NCBI GenBank assembly: GCA_963712485.1
Contig: CAVQID010000019.1
Location: 62,001-126,000 of the forward strand
Length of the DNA: 64,000 nucleotides
Direction of reading: 5' to 3'
Source of the DNA: JALORV01 sp963712485
GTDB taxonomy: Bacteria > Pseudomonadota > Gammaproteobacteria > Burkholderiales > Burkholderiaceae_F
Each line of letters opens with the position of its first letter. The first letter of the stretch is position 1. Shown here one piece after another: positions 9,172 to 19,139 of this stretch. Made by a program: the position numbers and the translations under genes. Under the pieces are notes generated by a model, which was given only the letters and a program-made list of their open reading frames with translations, made no database searches and had not been told where the DNA came from.

Positions 9172-9188
9172 GTAACGAATGTCATCAA
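9172..9188 (-). promoter_or_regulatory. Shared upstream element of receptor 1 (TTGATGACATTnnTTAC)
   Basis: Read on the minus strand, this is TTGATGACATTcgTTAC, about 97-113 bases before the receptor start. The same 17-base pattern, differing only at the two n positions, lies before the second receptor at 12194-12210. TTGATG could serve as a -35 box, or the whole could bind a shared regulator. Confidence 0.45.
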
Positions 9189-9292
9189 ACCGAAAGGAAA
9201 AATGCTGCGCTGGAGCGAAGGAGCGGCCGAACGTTGTCGCTTGCATCCAACACCCGGGCTTGCTGCGCTGCGGCACAAACCAACCAAAAAAA

Positions 9293-9316
9293 GGCGGCGC
9301 CCGTGAAGGCGCCGCC
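9293..9316 (-). terminator. Rho-independent terminator of the second TonB-dependent receptor
   Basis: ggcggcgcc, loop cgtgaa, ggcgccgcc: a perfect 9-bp stem 26 bases beyond the stop at 9343. On the minus strand it is followed by TTTTTTT. It separates the two receptor genes into different transcripts. Confidence 0.88.
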
Positions 9317-9342
9317 GTCAAAACGCAGCCGAGGTGGTTCGG

Positions 9343-12115
9343 CTAATTGAACTCGTACTTCGCGCCCAAGGTCCAGGTACGTCCGAGCGGGGTCGCGAAG
9401 CGGTCGTCATACGCGCGCGCCTGGAAGCGTGCGGCTTGGTTCGTATACGACGGGTCGGTGTCGAAAACGTTCAGCACCCCAAGGAGAACAGTCAATCCCT
9501 GGACGCCTTGCCAGCCCGCTGACAGGTCGAACTGGCCATAGGCACCGACTGTGTTCCGGTTGTAGGGCGCCGGAATGCCCGCAGCGGCGTTGGCGTCGAA
9601 GTAGCCGGACTGATAACGGTAGATGATATTGGCGGTCCACGCGCTCATCTGCCAGCCCAGGTTCACGATCTGCTTGAGCCGGAAGACCGGACCGGGACTG
9701 CCGCCGTCGTCGGTGAACTGGGCGTTGTAGTTGCCGACTGGGTTGAACCACACGCCGTTCGGCTCCTTCTGAAACTCGTACTTCAACGTATACGAGCCAC
9801 GGTAATTGACGGCGAAGCGACCGTACTCGGTGGCAGCTGGGTTCCAGTTGATGTTCCAGTCGATGCCGGAGGTCTTGGTATCGCCGAGGTTCAGGTTGGT
9901 GTTGATGACATAGGCCAGCGGATCCCCGCCCGGAGCGTTGCAACCGGGGATCGTCGGTATGAACACCGGGTTCGCCGCACTGCAGCGCACAAACAGGTTG
10001 GCGTACTGCGTCGGGTTGCCGAAGATCGCCGGGTCGCCAATCGTGGCGATGTTATCCGTGACCTCATAGTTCCAGTAGTCCATGCCGAACGACAGTTCCG
10101 GCGTCGGCTGGAGCACGAAACCTACCGTCCAGGCGGTCGATTCTTCCGGCTGCAGATCCTCGTTACCCCCCTGCAACTGCTGGAACTGAATGTTGCAGTC
10201 TCGCGAGGAAATACCTCCCGCGGCCGTGTTGACAATGCCATTCGGACAGAGCACCGGGTCGTTGTAACGCGTGCCGGTGAACGTCGTCTGGTTCGGCAGG
10301 TAAAGCTGCGTCAGCGAAGGCGCGGCGAACCCGGTGTTGTACGAACCGCGCAACAGAACGTTTTGTACCGGCTCGTACCGGAAGGAGACCTTGGGGTTGG
10401 TCGTGCCGCCGAAGTCGCTGTAGTCGTCGTAACGAACCGACAGGCCGATTTCGAGGTTCTTCAGTACCGGGAATGCCATTTCCAGAGCCAATGCCCAGAT
10501 GTCGCGGTCACCCTCGCGCAGCGCCGCGCCACCCGCCAGGCCGGAGGTTGTGGTCTGCCTCGCCTTGGCGACATCGGTGGTGAAGGTCATTTCTTCCGTG
10601 CGGTACTCGCCGAGAAGGCCGATCGACATCGGACCGCCCGCGAGGTTGCCGAAACTGGCGACCCCCCACCAAGGTCAAGCTGGAGAGCGTGCCGTCGCCG
10701 GTCTGCATGACGCCGGTAATCAGTGAGGAATTGAGGTAGGCCTGGCCCTCCGGAGTCTGCGGCCCGAACGGATTCAGCCAGGGCGCACCGTTGATCCCCC
10801 GCATGCCGTTTTGAAGTGCAGTGGCGCCGCCGTATCCGCTGATGAAGTTGGTGTCGATCTTCGAATTCGACCACAGCGCGTTCACCGAGTAATCCCATTC
10901 GGCGACGACGCCTTCCAGGGCAGCGACGACCCGCTGCGTGTCATTGGTTCCGTCCTGATGTCGCCCTCCCAGCGCTGTCGTCCGCCAGTTGACATTAATT
11001 GGCAGCGCCGTATTCAGCGCCGGAGCGGTGAGCGGCGTGATGCCGTTGCCCGGGTAGAAGGGACTGTTGATTGGCATCTGCAGGCCGCCTTCCGGCGACG
11101 GTGCGATGGTCCGATCAATCTTGTTCGAAGAAAAGAAATACTCGAGCGACGCCGTGTGCTCCTTGCCCAGCGCGAGCGATCCGCGCAGGAAGACCGACCA
11201 CTGTTCCTGGTTCGGCACGACGGTGGTAAAGCCCTGCGTGTCGGCGCCGCAGATCGGGCCGTTTAGCCCAATCGGTGGTGGCTGCGGAGTCGAAATCGAC
11301 GTGGGCGGCTGGCAGGCCGGATAGGTCGGATTGACGTTCACGTTGGTCGACGACTGGGTGTAGTTGGCCGGGAAGGTCGTCGGACTCAGTCCGTTGAAGC
11401 CGTGCGAAGGAATGTACGACGTGGCCATGAAATCGCGATCGGTACCCTGCAGCGATTCCTGCTTGCGGTAGTTGAAGCCGCCGAAGACGTTCCAGCCGTC
11501 GCTGGCCAGGCTGCCGATGCCACCCAGGATGTTGCCGATATAGACCTCACCGCCGCCCTCTTCCGGCAGCTGGACCTCGCCCCCGACGGTCACACCCTGG
11601 TAGTCCTTGCGAGTGATGAAATTGACCACGCCGGCGATCGCGTCCGTGCCATACGTCGACGATGCGCCATCGCTCAGAACCTCAATGCGGTCGAGCGCGC
11701 CCATGGGGAGCGTGTTCAGGTCGACCGCCACCGCGGAGAACGGGTTGGAAACAACACGCTTTCCGTTCAGCAGAACCAACGTACGCTGTGCTCCCAGGCT
11801 GCGGAGCGACGCGTAGGACGCTGCGCCGTTGCCCTGACTGACCGAACCGGAACTGACCAAACTTGCGCCGCCCTGCGTGACCAGGCGCAATGCCTGTTCT
11901 GCATTGGTCGCGCCCGCCTTCACGAGTTCATCCGATGAGATCGTGGTCACCGGCAGCGCGTTCTCGGTCTCGATCCGCCGCAGCAACGACCCTGTGATCT
12001 CGACCCGGTCCATCGCCTGGGGCGTGGTTTGGCCTACCGCTCCAGGCGCGAACCCCACCAGTCCCGCGCTAAGAGCAGCGCTGACTGCAAGGCTCAGCTT
12101 GGTCCTCTTCATCAT
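9343..12115 (-). CDS. TonB-dependent outer-membrane receptor (second paralogue, one frameshift)
   Basis: A receptor of about 923 residues with the same plan as its neighbour. The signal peptide begins MMKRTKLSLAVSAALSAGLVG, followed by a TonB-box-like DRVEITGSLLRR. The plug includes LRSLGAQRTLVLLNGKRVV and IEVLSDGASSTYGTDAIAG, and the barrel ends LGAKYEFN. ggagga lies before the start at 12115. The frame breaks at a run of six c at 10662-10667; with five, SSLTLVGVASFGNLAGG reads through to the barrel. This is a typical homopolymer error. The two receptors probably arose by tandem duplication and then diverged in loops, which suggests related but different ligands. Confidence 0.9.
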
Positions 12116-12193
12116 ATTGATCTCCTCCGTTGAGATGCAGCGCAGCGACGAATGATTCACCGGTCCAGTCTTCGCCGTGCCGTGCGCGGGAGA

Positions 12194-12210
12194 GTAATCA
12201 ATGTCATCAA
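12194..12210 (-). promoter_or_regulatory. Shared upstream element of receptor 2 (TTGATGACATTnnTTAC)
   Basis: On the minus strand this reads TTGATGACATTgaTTAC, 79-95 bases before the receptor start. It is the same element as at 9172-9188. Flanking bases also resemble each other (TTAC followed by xCTCxCG), while the rest of the two upstream regions does not. Confidence 0.45.
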
Positions 12211-12298
12211 GATGCAAAGTATTTCTTTCCGACTTCGCGACGAAGCGTCGCGCGACGTCGCATTCTTCCAACAGTCAGAAAGGTCGCTGATGATTCGA

Positions 12299-12317
12299 AC
12301 TCGGGGAAACCCCGAGT
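12299..12317 (-). terminator. Hairpin after the ABC ATPase gene
   Basis: actcgggg, loop aaa, ccccgagt: a perfect 8-bp stem 8 bases beyond the ATPase stop. It lacks a T run, so it could be a weak or Rho-assisted end, or an mRNA-stabilising hairpin. Confidence 0.45.
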
Positions 12318-12324
12318 GATTGGG

Positions 12325-14175
12325 TCACGCGGTGCGCAAAGGCCGCGGCACGGCGGCGAGCAGCGCCTGGGTATAAGGATGCCCTGCGGTGAGCAGGAGG
12401 GTTGCCGCGGGTCCCTGCTCAACGATGCGACCGTCCTTCATTACGGCGATGTCATCAGCCAGGTACTCGACGACGCCGAAGTTATGCGTGATGAAGAGGT
12501 AGGCGATACCGAGCTCCGCCTGCAGGTCCTGAAGCAGGTTGAGGATCTGCGCCTGCACCGAAACATCGAGCGCCGACGTCGGTTCGTCACAAACGATCAG
12601 GCGCGGTTCGACGGCGAGCGCGCGGGCAATGGCCAGCCGCTGGCGCTGGCCGCCGGAAAATTCGTGCGGGTAGCGCACGAGCGCGTCCTGACGCAGGCCC
12701 ACACGATCAATGAGTGCACGCACCCGATCGGCTCGTGCGGCAGCGTCGACCTGCGGCCGCAGCGCGACGATGCCTTCCTCGAGAATGTCCTGAACGCGCA
12801 TGCGCGGATTCAACGAGGCGTACGGGTCCTGGAAGATGATCTGGATCTTGCGGCGAGCCTCGCGCAGGTCGTCGCCGTCGAGACGATCCAGCGCAATGCC
12901 GTCGATCAGTGCTTCGCCTTCGATGTGAGCCAAGCCACGCAGCAATTGCACCAGCGCCTTGCCCGTCGTCGTCTTGCCGCAGCCGGATTCGCCGACGAGC
13001 GCGAGTGTGCGGCCCGCCGCGAGATCAAAGGAAATGCCGTCGACCGCCTTGACGTAGCCGACGGTGCGGCGCAGCAGGCCGCGTCGAATCGGAAAGTGGA
13101 CTCGGTAGTCGCGCAACTGCAGCAATGGCGTTGCGCCCGACGATTGCAGCGGCGCGGCGCTGCGATCGGCGACGTCGCGGGTGCCGGCCAGCGGCACGAT
13201 TGCTGCGCCGCGTCGATACAGCACGCAACGGACCTGGTGGCCGGCGATCGGTTCGAGCAGTTCCGGTGGACTGGCAAGGCATGCATCGTGTGCGTGCGGA
13301 CAGCGGTCGGCGAAGCGGCAGCGATCAAAATTCTGATTCAGTGCCGGGACGGTGCCGGGTATCGCCGTCAGACGCGCCTGGCGCTTGGCACGGTCCGGCA
13401 GTGCGTCGAGCAGCATGCGCGCATAAGGATGCAGCGGGCGTGCGAAGAACTCGGTTGTCTCCGCCACCTCGATGATCTGCCCGGCGTACATCAACGCGAC
13501 GCGTTGGGCGACTTCGGCAACGATGCCGAGATCGTGGGTGATCAGCAGCATCGCCATGCCCTGCGTGCGCTGCAGGTCAACCAGCAGGTCGAGGATCTGC
13601 TTCTGAATCGTCACGTCCAGCGCCGTCGTCGGCTCGTCGGCGATGACGATGTCGGGCTCTCCGGCGAGCGCGATGGCGATCATCACGCGCTGCTTCTGCC
13701 CGCCGGAGAGCTGGAACGGATAGCTGCCGATGCGCTGTTCCGGGTCGGGCAGCCTGACCCGGCGCAGCCACTCCAGCGCTTTTGCGCGCGCCGCTGCGCC
13801 GCGCAGCGCCGTGTGGCGCTCGATCACCTCGACGATCTGTTGCCCGACCGGAAGAACCGGATTCAGGCTGGTCGACGGTTCCTGGAAGATGATGCTGACG
13901 CGACGGCCACGTACGTCGCGCATGCGTGCTTCGGGCAACTGGGCGATGTCGATGCCCGACAGGTCCATCGTGCCGCGTTGCACGCGACCATTTTCGGGCA
14001 GCAGTCGCAGGATCGACAGCGCGGTCATCGACTTGCCGCAGCCTGATTCGCCGACGAGCGCGAAGGTCTCGCCACGCTCGAGCGTCAGCGCAAGCGCGTC
14101 GACGGCATGAACCAGGCCGCCGTCGGTGTCGAGCACCGTGTCGAGCGCGTCGATCGTCAGCACGGCATTGCTCAT
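12325..14175 (-). CDS. yejF: Peptide ABC transporter, double ATP-binding protein (YejF/DppD-DppF type)
   Basis: A 616-residue protein with two complete nucleotide-binding domains that would power import of oligopeptides or microcin-like compounds. Domain 1 (about 5-260) has Walker A GESGCGKSMT, signature LSGGQKQRVMI and Walker B IVIADEPT. It ends with the oligopeptide-type Cys motif RCRFADRCPHAHDAC. Domain 2 (about 310-600) has GESGCGKTTT, FSGGQRQRLAI and LIVCDEPTSALD. One chain with both domains is the YejF arrangement; DppD and DppF are separate. The start at 14175 (MSNAVLTIDALD) is preferred over an upstream in-frame ATG at 14280, which would add a tail unlike the family. Neither has a clear ribosome site. 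Confidence 0.88.
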   Translation of the reverse strand: MSNAVLTIDALDTVLDTDGGLVHAVDALALTLERGETFALVGESGCGKSMTALSILRLLPENGRVQRGTMDLSGIDIAQLPEARMRDVRGRRVSIIFQEPSTSLNPVLPVGQQIVEVIERHTALRGAAARAKALEWLRRVRLPDPEQRIGSYPFQLSGGQKQRVMIAIALAGEPDIVIADEPTTALDVTIQKQILDLLVDLQRTQGMAMLLITHDLGIVAEVAQRVALMYAGQIIEVAETTEFFARPLHPYARMLLDALPDRAKRQARLTAIPGTVPALNQNFDRCRFADRCPHAHDACLASPPELLEPIAGHQVRCVLYRRGAAIVPLAGTRDVADRSAAPLQSSGATPLLQLRDYRVHFPIRRGLLRRTVGYVKAVDGISFDLAAGRTLALVGESGCGKTTTGKALVQLLRGLAHIEGEALIDGIALDRLDGDDLREARRKIQIIFQDPYASLNPRMRVQDILEEGIVALRPQVDAAARADRVRALIDRVGLRQDALVRYPHEFSGGQRQRLAIARALAVEPRLIVCDEPTSALDVSVQAQILNLLQDLQAELGIAYLFITHNFGVVEYLADDIAVMKDGRIVEQGPAATLLLTAGHPYTQALLAAVPRPLRTA

Positions 14176-14287
14176 CGGCGCGCCCGCCGGCGGCACTCGA
14201 TGGCGCTGCCTGGGCTGCAGCGCGGCGCCGGGAAGCGGGGAGCCCCACAGGCGGCCGGGCGGGTAACGCGCGCAGCGCATCGAACGT

Positions 14288-15733
14288 TCACGTCGCTTCC
14301 TTCAGGCGAACGCGCCGCGGCCGGAACGCACGCGCGCGCGGATCGAAGGCCTCGCGCACGGCATCGGCGAACAGATTGGCCGCCAGCACCAGCGCCAGCA
14401 TGAAAGTGAACGCCGTTGCGAGGTTCCACCAGACGACGGGGTCGCGCGACATCTCGCTGCGCGCCAGGTTGATCATCGAACCGAAGCTCGAGGAGTTCGG
14501 GTCGACTCCGACGCCGACGTAGGACAGCACCGCCTCGTACAGCACCAGTGCCGAGAAGTCGAGCACCGCGACGATCAGCACCAGGTGCATGACGTTCGGC
14601 AGGATGTGGCGTCGCATGATGCGCCAGTGGCTGACGCCGAAGGCGTGCGCCGCCTGCACGTACTCGAGCTCGGCAATTTTCAGCGTCTCGGCGCGCAACA
14701 GGCGGCACAGCGTGGCCCAGCCGGTGATACCGAGGATCAGGCACAGCAGGAAGAGGCGAAACTCGGCGCGCTCGACGCCGGTGGCGAACGCCTCGGCGTT
14801 GCGGTCGATATAGACGTTGATCAGCAGCACGAACGCGGCGACCAGCAGGATCGGCGGGATCGCCGACAGGACCGTATAGAAGTACTGGATCGCGTCGTCG
14901 ACCCACCCCTTGAAATACCCCGCGAGCACGCCGAGCGCGATCGCCAGTGGCAGGGTGGCGATCGTCGACAGCGAGCCGATCACCACGGCGGTACGGATGC
15001 TCTTGAGCGCCTGGAACAGCACATCGTTGCCGGTGCGATCGGTGCCGAACGGGTGGTAGGCCGGCCAGATGGCGACAAGCCAGCCGATGAACATCGCCAG
15101 CAACGCGGCGGTGAGCAGCATTGCGCGCCACGGCACGTCGGTGTTTCCGCGCACCATGTCGTTGAGCGACAAGCGCCACTGCGTCGGCCTGCCGCCGCGC
15201 AGTGCGGCGATCGCCAAGGTCAGCACGATCGCGACGACCAAGCCGCCCGCAACCCCGGCGACGGACCGCCGCACGAGATCGGGCTTCCAGTTCGTCTCAG
15301 GATTGTCGAGGTGCGCGCCGCCGTGGGCCAGTCGCGGGAACGCGCGCACCTCGCGTCCATCGACAATCTCGGTTTCGCGCTGGAAAGACCAGTACGCCAA
15401 CGGAACCGAGTACGTCTTTTCGCGGGCATCGATTGCATGCCGCAGCAGTACGTCAAGCGGCGACAGCGTGCGTGTGGCGTACGCGACCGCGGATTCGCTC
15501 GCCGCGCCGGCTGTGGCCGGAAGCCGCGGCCGGAAGTGGATCGAGTCGAGCAGTGCAATGCTGATGAACACGATCAGCACGACTGCTGCCGACATCGCCG
15601 GCGCGTCGTGCACAACATGGCTCCAGGTCTTACGCAGGTTCGCGTTGCCGCGGACATGGACGACGTAGGCGACGACGGTGGCAACGAGCAGCCACAACAC
15701 CAGATCGGTCCAGAGAAAGACGAACTTGGGCAC
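14288..15733 (-). CDS. Peptide ABC transporter permease (YejE/DppC type, long form)
   Basis: A 481-residue inner-membrane permease, longer than DppC or YejE (about 300-340). An N-terminal helix (LVLWLLVATVVAYVV) and a second one near 45-60 precede a large extracytoplasmic loop (about 65-165). The conserved permease core follows: IWPAYHPFGTDRTGNDVLFQ, the helices around IGSLSTIATLPLAIALGVLAG, and an EAA-type loop in YVQAAHAFGVSHWRIMRRHI. The GTDxxGxD motif is typical of the DppC class. It starts 6 bases after the stop of the DppB-type permease, so the two are coupled. Confidence 0.88.
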   Translation of the reverse strand: MPKFVFLWTDLVLWLLVATVVAYVVHVRGNANLRKTWSHVVHDAPAMSAAVVLIVFISIALLDSIHFRPRLPATAGAASESAVAYATRTLSPLDVLLRHAIDAREKTYSVPLAYWSFQRETEIVDGREVRAFPRLAHGGAHLDNPETNWKPDLVRRSVAGVAGGLVVAIVLTLAIAALRGGRPTQWRLSLNDMVRGNTDVPWRAMLLTAALLAMFIGWLVAIWPAYHPFGTDRTGNDVLFQALKSIRTAVVIGSLSTIATLPLAIALGVLAGYFKGWVDDAIQYFYTVLSAIPPILLVAAFVLLINVYIDRNAEAFATGVERAEFRLFLLCLILGITGWATLCRLLRAETLKIAELEYVQAAHAFGVSHWRIMRRHILPNVMHLVLIVAVLDFSALVLYEAVLSYVGVGVDPNSSSFGSMINLARSEMSRDPVVWWNLATAFTFMLALVLAANLFADAVREAFDPRARAFRPRRVRLKEAT

Positions 15734-15739
15734 GATGTG

Positions 15740-16717
15740 TCAGGCGAGGCGAACCCGCGGATCGACAAAGGTGTACGCGATGTCGGTCGCGAGATAGGCA
15801 AGGATGTAGAGCAACGAACCCAGGAACACCATCGTGTGCACGATGGCGAAGTCCTGGCCGGCAATCGCTTCAACGACGTAAGTGCCGAGTCCCGGGATGC
15901 CGAAGAACGACTCGAAGACGATCGAACCGAGGAAGGCGTAGGGCAGCAGCGCGCCGACATGGGTGAGTATCGGCAGCATTGCATTGCGCAGCACATGGCC
16001 GAAGAGCACGGCAGGCTCGGCCAGACCCTTGGATCGTGCGGTGCGCACGTAGTCTTTGCCGACTTCTTCGAGCAGCATCGCGCGGAACAGGCGCGCCTCC
16101 GAGCCGAGCTGGAACACGATGCCGACGACGAGCGGCAGTGCCAGGAACTTCAGCAGGTCGAGGCCGGGTACGAAGCCCGACAGCGGCACGAGCTTCAGCG
16201 TTTTGCCGAAGAACCACTGCGCCATGATGATGTAAAACAGACTGGATATCGACATCATCACGACGCATACGACCGTGCCCCAGAAGTCGAGGTAGCTGGC
16301 GCGGAAGAACACCAGCAGCAGCGAAAACGCGATGCCCGAAAACACCGTCAGCAGCAGCATCGGGCCGGCGAGCGCCAGGCTGGCCGGGATCCGCGTGGCG
16401 ATCTCGTGCCGGATGTCGCGGCCGCTGTCGCTGGTGCCGAAGTTCAGCGAAAACAGACGAAGCGACCGGTCGTAGAAGATCGTCTGGCGGATCTTGTCGA
16501 TGCCGTTGGCCTTGGTGTTGAACCACAACGGCTTGTCGTAGCCGCGCTCGGCCTTCCATTTTTCGATCGCGTCCTGCGACACGCGCTTGGAACCGATATT
16601 GAGCCGCGCAATGTTGTCCGGCGAATTGACCGCGAAGAACAGCGTGAACGTCAGGAGGTTCACGCCGATCAGAATCAGCACCGCGTAGCCGATGCGGCGG
16701 ACGATGTAGTTCAGCAC
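15740..16717 (-). CDS. Peptide ABC transporter permease (YejB/DppB type)
   Basis: A 325-residue DppB/YejB-class permease, taken from a GTG at 16717 because the protein then begins directly with the canonical first helix (LNYIVRRIGYAVLILIGVN). After it come a periplasmic loop and helices such as PASLALAGPMLLLTVFSGIA. The cytoplasmic EAA loop reads DYVRTARSKGLAEPAVLFGH, and the tail is DIAYTFVDPRVRLA. An ATG that overlaps the binding-protein stop at 16749 opens only a 12-codon frame in another phase and is not the start. The gene lies 28 bases downstream of the binding protein. Confidence 0.87.
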   Translation of the reverse strand: MLNYIVRRIGYAVLILIGVNLLTFTLFFAVNSPDNIARLNIGSKRVSQDAIEKWKAERGYDKPLWFNTKANGIDKIRQTIFYDRSLRLFSLNFGTSDSGRDIRHEIATRIPASLALAGPMLLLTVFSGIAFSLLLVFFRASYLDFWGTVVCVVMMSISSLFYIIMAQWFFGKTLKLVPLSGFVPGLDLLKFLALPLVVGIVFQLGSEARLFRAMLLEEVGKDYVRTARSKGLAEPAVLFGHVLRNAMLPILTHVGALLPYAFLGSIVFESFFGIPGLGTYVVEAIAGQDFAIVHTMVFLGSLLYILAYLATDIAYTFVDPRVRLA

Positions 16718-16745
16718 GGTCGCGCGATTCCGGGCTTTACCGTGC

Positions 16746-18987
16746 TCATTCGGCGCCGCCGGCGGGGGCGAGGGTGCGGCCCGCGGTTTCCCGCTCGCGA
16801 CGTTTCCAGCTGCGGAACGCCGGCAGCACACCCGCAACCAGCGCCAGCACGAGGATCGCCACCGGCCACCAGATCGGCCGGTTCCATTCGGCAATCTTCG
16901 CCGCGCGCAGCTCCGGGTCGACCTTGAAGTACATCAGCCGATCCATCGCCAGCGGCGCCGGCTTCACGTTGCCGACCCAGCCGTGGTTCACCGAACCCGC
17001 GTACGGGTTGTAGCCGAATGCCCACGGAGCATCGTCGTGCAGGATCTTCACCATCTGGTCGACGACCTGCTGCTTGCGCGGGACGTCGTCGAGGTAACGC
17101 AACTCCTCGAACAGCTTGTCGAATTCCGGGTTCTGGTAGTTGGCGGTGTTGTTGCCGTTGCCCTGCGTGGCCGCCTGCGAGTTCGGACCGTAGAGAAGAA
17201 AGAGGAAATTCTCGGCGTCGGGGTAGTCGGCGAACCAGCCCCACCAGAATATCTGCAGGCTGCCTTTGTCGGCCTTCTCCTGGAAGCGGTTGTAGTCGGT
17301 CGCGCGCAACTCGAGCTGCACGCCGATCTTGGCAAACTGCTTCACCATCCAGTCGACTTCCGCCTTGAGCTCCGGCGTCAGCGCGCGCTGGTAGTCGTAG
17401 TTCAGCACCAGCGGCTGTCCGCTCTTTGCATCACGCCCGTCGGGGTAGCCCGCCTCGGCCAAAAGGCGCCTGGCCTCCTCGATGGACTTGCGGCGCGGCT
17501 TGCCGTCGATGACGTCATAGACGATACGGTTGATCGCGTCGGCTCGATAGGCAAAGACGCCGGGGGGAATCGCACTCATCGCCGGCTCGCCGGCTGCCTT
17601 GCTTTCGAAGACCCGCACGAACTCTTCCCAGTCGATCGCGATCGACAGCGCCTGGCGCAGTTTGCGGTTGCGCGCCTGCTCTTCGGGTGTCTTGCCTTTG
17701 CCGACCACCGGATCCCACCAGTTGAAGCCGAGGTACCAGTTGGAAATTTCGAGCGTCTTCGGCATCTGGATGCCGCGCTCGCGGAACAGCTGCGCCACCT
17801 TCTCGGAGTTCTTGACGTCGTAGTCGAGGTCCTGGAACCAGTCGAAGCGCGATACATCGGGGTTGTCGTAGTAGCCCTGCATGAACTTGGTCTTGTGCGG
17901 AATCTTTTCCTTTTCGATCGTGAACACGACGCGGTCGATGAAGGGCATCAGCTTGCCGCAGTCGGCGAGCAGGCCGGCGGACTTGTCGGCCTCCTCGCCC
18001 TCGCACGGGAACGGCTCGCCGCGAAAGTTCGGGTTGCGTGACAGCACGTGCCGCCGATTCTCCTGGTACTCGGTCAGCATGTAGGGGCCGGTACCGACCG
18101 GCCAGTAGTTCATGCTGAGGTTGCGCTCTGCCATTCCCGGCTGCGCGTAGAACCTGTCCGCTTCCCACGGCACTGGCGAGAAGAACGTCATCGTCAGCCA
18201 GTACTTGAACTGCGGGTACTTGCCGTCAAGGCGAATGCGCAGCGTGTGATCGTCGAGCGCCTCCGCCCCCGCCAGCGGAAACTGGCGGAAGTCGAGGAAC
18301 GGCAGGTTGCGGTCCGTCAGCGGCTTGCCGTTGCGCAGCTTCTCGTCTTCCTTCGAAATGAGTTCGCTGTAACTCTTCAGGCCTTTGATGTGTTCGGCCA
18401 TCGGCGAGAACGACGGCGACTTGATGCGCGTGGTCGCCAGGCGCTTGATCGCGTAGACGTAATCGTGCGCCGTCAGTTCGCGCGTGCCGTGCTGCTCGAA
18501 GTCGAAGGGCGTGCGCCGGTCGCCCAGCTCCTTCTCCGTCAGCGCGTGATAGCGGTAATTGCCGCTTGCGTCTTTTGCGAACGCGGGGTGCGGCGCGTAC
18601 AGGATTCCCTTCCTGAGCCGGATGTCGTAGACCGACTCGGCGATCTCGGCGCCCGGCGCATCGGCCGGCAGCTCGCGCGCCTTCCTTGTCGTAATAGCGC
18701 GGGGTGGCGATCGCTTCCGCGGCGCGCGGCGCGACTTCGTACGGGCGCTTCAGGTAATGAAAGCGATACAGCGGCTCGTAAATCGCGTAGGTGTACGGCG
18801 TCTCGTCGAGCGAGTAGGAGGCGGTGGAATCGAGGTATTTCGGTGAGCGCTCGGCGAACGCGGTGAAGAACGTGTTGGTCTTTTCGGCCCCGCTGGGATG
18901 CGGACTGTTCGTCACGCGGCCGCAGCCGGCCAGCAGCACTGCGCCGGCGAGTAACGACGCCGCCCATCTGCTGTACACCGATCTCAT
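16746..18987 (-). CDS. Peptide-type ABC transporter substrate-binding lipoprotein (family 5, one frameshift)
   Basis: A solute-binding protein of about 746 residues, first gene of this transporter. The ATG at 18987 follows ggagg. The signal ends in the lipobox LAGC (about residue 19), so it should be lipid-anchored. Family 5 features include YEPLYRFHYLKRPYEVAPR, MNYWPVGTGPYMLTEYQ, ARNRKLRQALSIAIDWEEF and IFWWGWFADYPDAENFLFLL. An extra base near 18673-18678 shifts the frame after YYDKEG; correcting it gives ELPADAPGAEIAESVYDIRL and a seamless join. Unusually, a second membrane helix sits at the C-terminus (IWWPVAILVLALVAGVLPAF) followed by a basic tail. The ligand is probably a peptide, but this is not provable here. 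Confidence 0.87.
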
Positions 18988-19121
18988 GCTGCCTCCCCGC
19001 GTGATCGCGCCGCGCTCCCCGACCCTCGTGAGGCCGGAGGCCGACAAAAGGCGCGCATTGTAGTTTGCACCACGGTCCTGCGCGAGCGACGCCGTGGACC
19101 GTTCGCGCGCGCGGGCGCCCG

Positions 19122-19127
19122 TATACT
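19122..19127 (+). promoter_or_regulatory. Candidate -10 box for ybgC-tolQRA
   Basis: tatact lies 12 bases before the ybgC ATG, implying a leader of only a few bases. No clear -35 box was found at the right distance. Confidence 0.3.
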
Positions 19128-19139
19128 GCGGCGCAGCGC

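Noticed and set aside
6337..12115. A transposon-borne duplication of the receptor genes
   Set aside because: No terminal inverted repeats, target-site duplications or transposase are seen; the copies differ throughout, so the duplication is old.
12130..14046. A 638-codon plus-strand open frame opposite the double ATPase
   Set aside because: The opposite strand carries two intact ABC ATPase domains with all motifs; the plus-strand frame shows only complement artefacts.
16711..16751. An ATG at 16749 as the start of the YejB/DppB-type permease
   Set aside because: It opens only 12 codons in another phase; the GTG at 16717 begins exactly at the conserved first helix.
14585..16927. A 780-codon plus-strand open frame opposite the peptide transporter permeases
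   Set aside because: It lies antisense to two clear permease genes, is full of Arg, Gln, His and Asp in a pattern typical of high-GC shadow frames, and has no recognisable domain.
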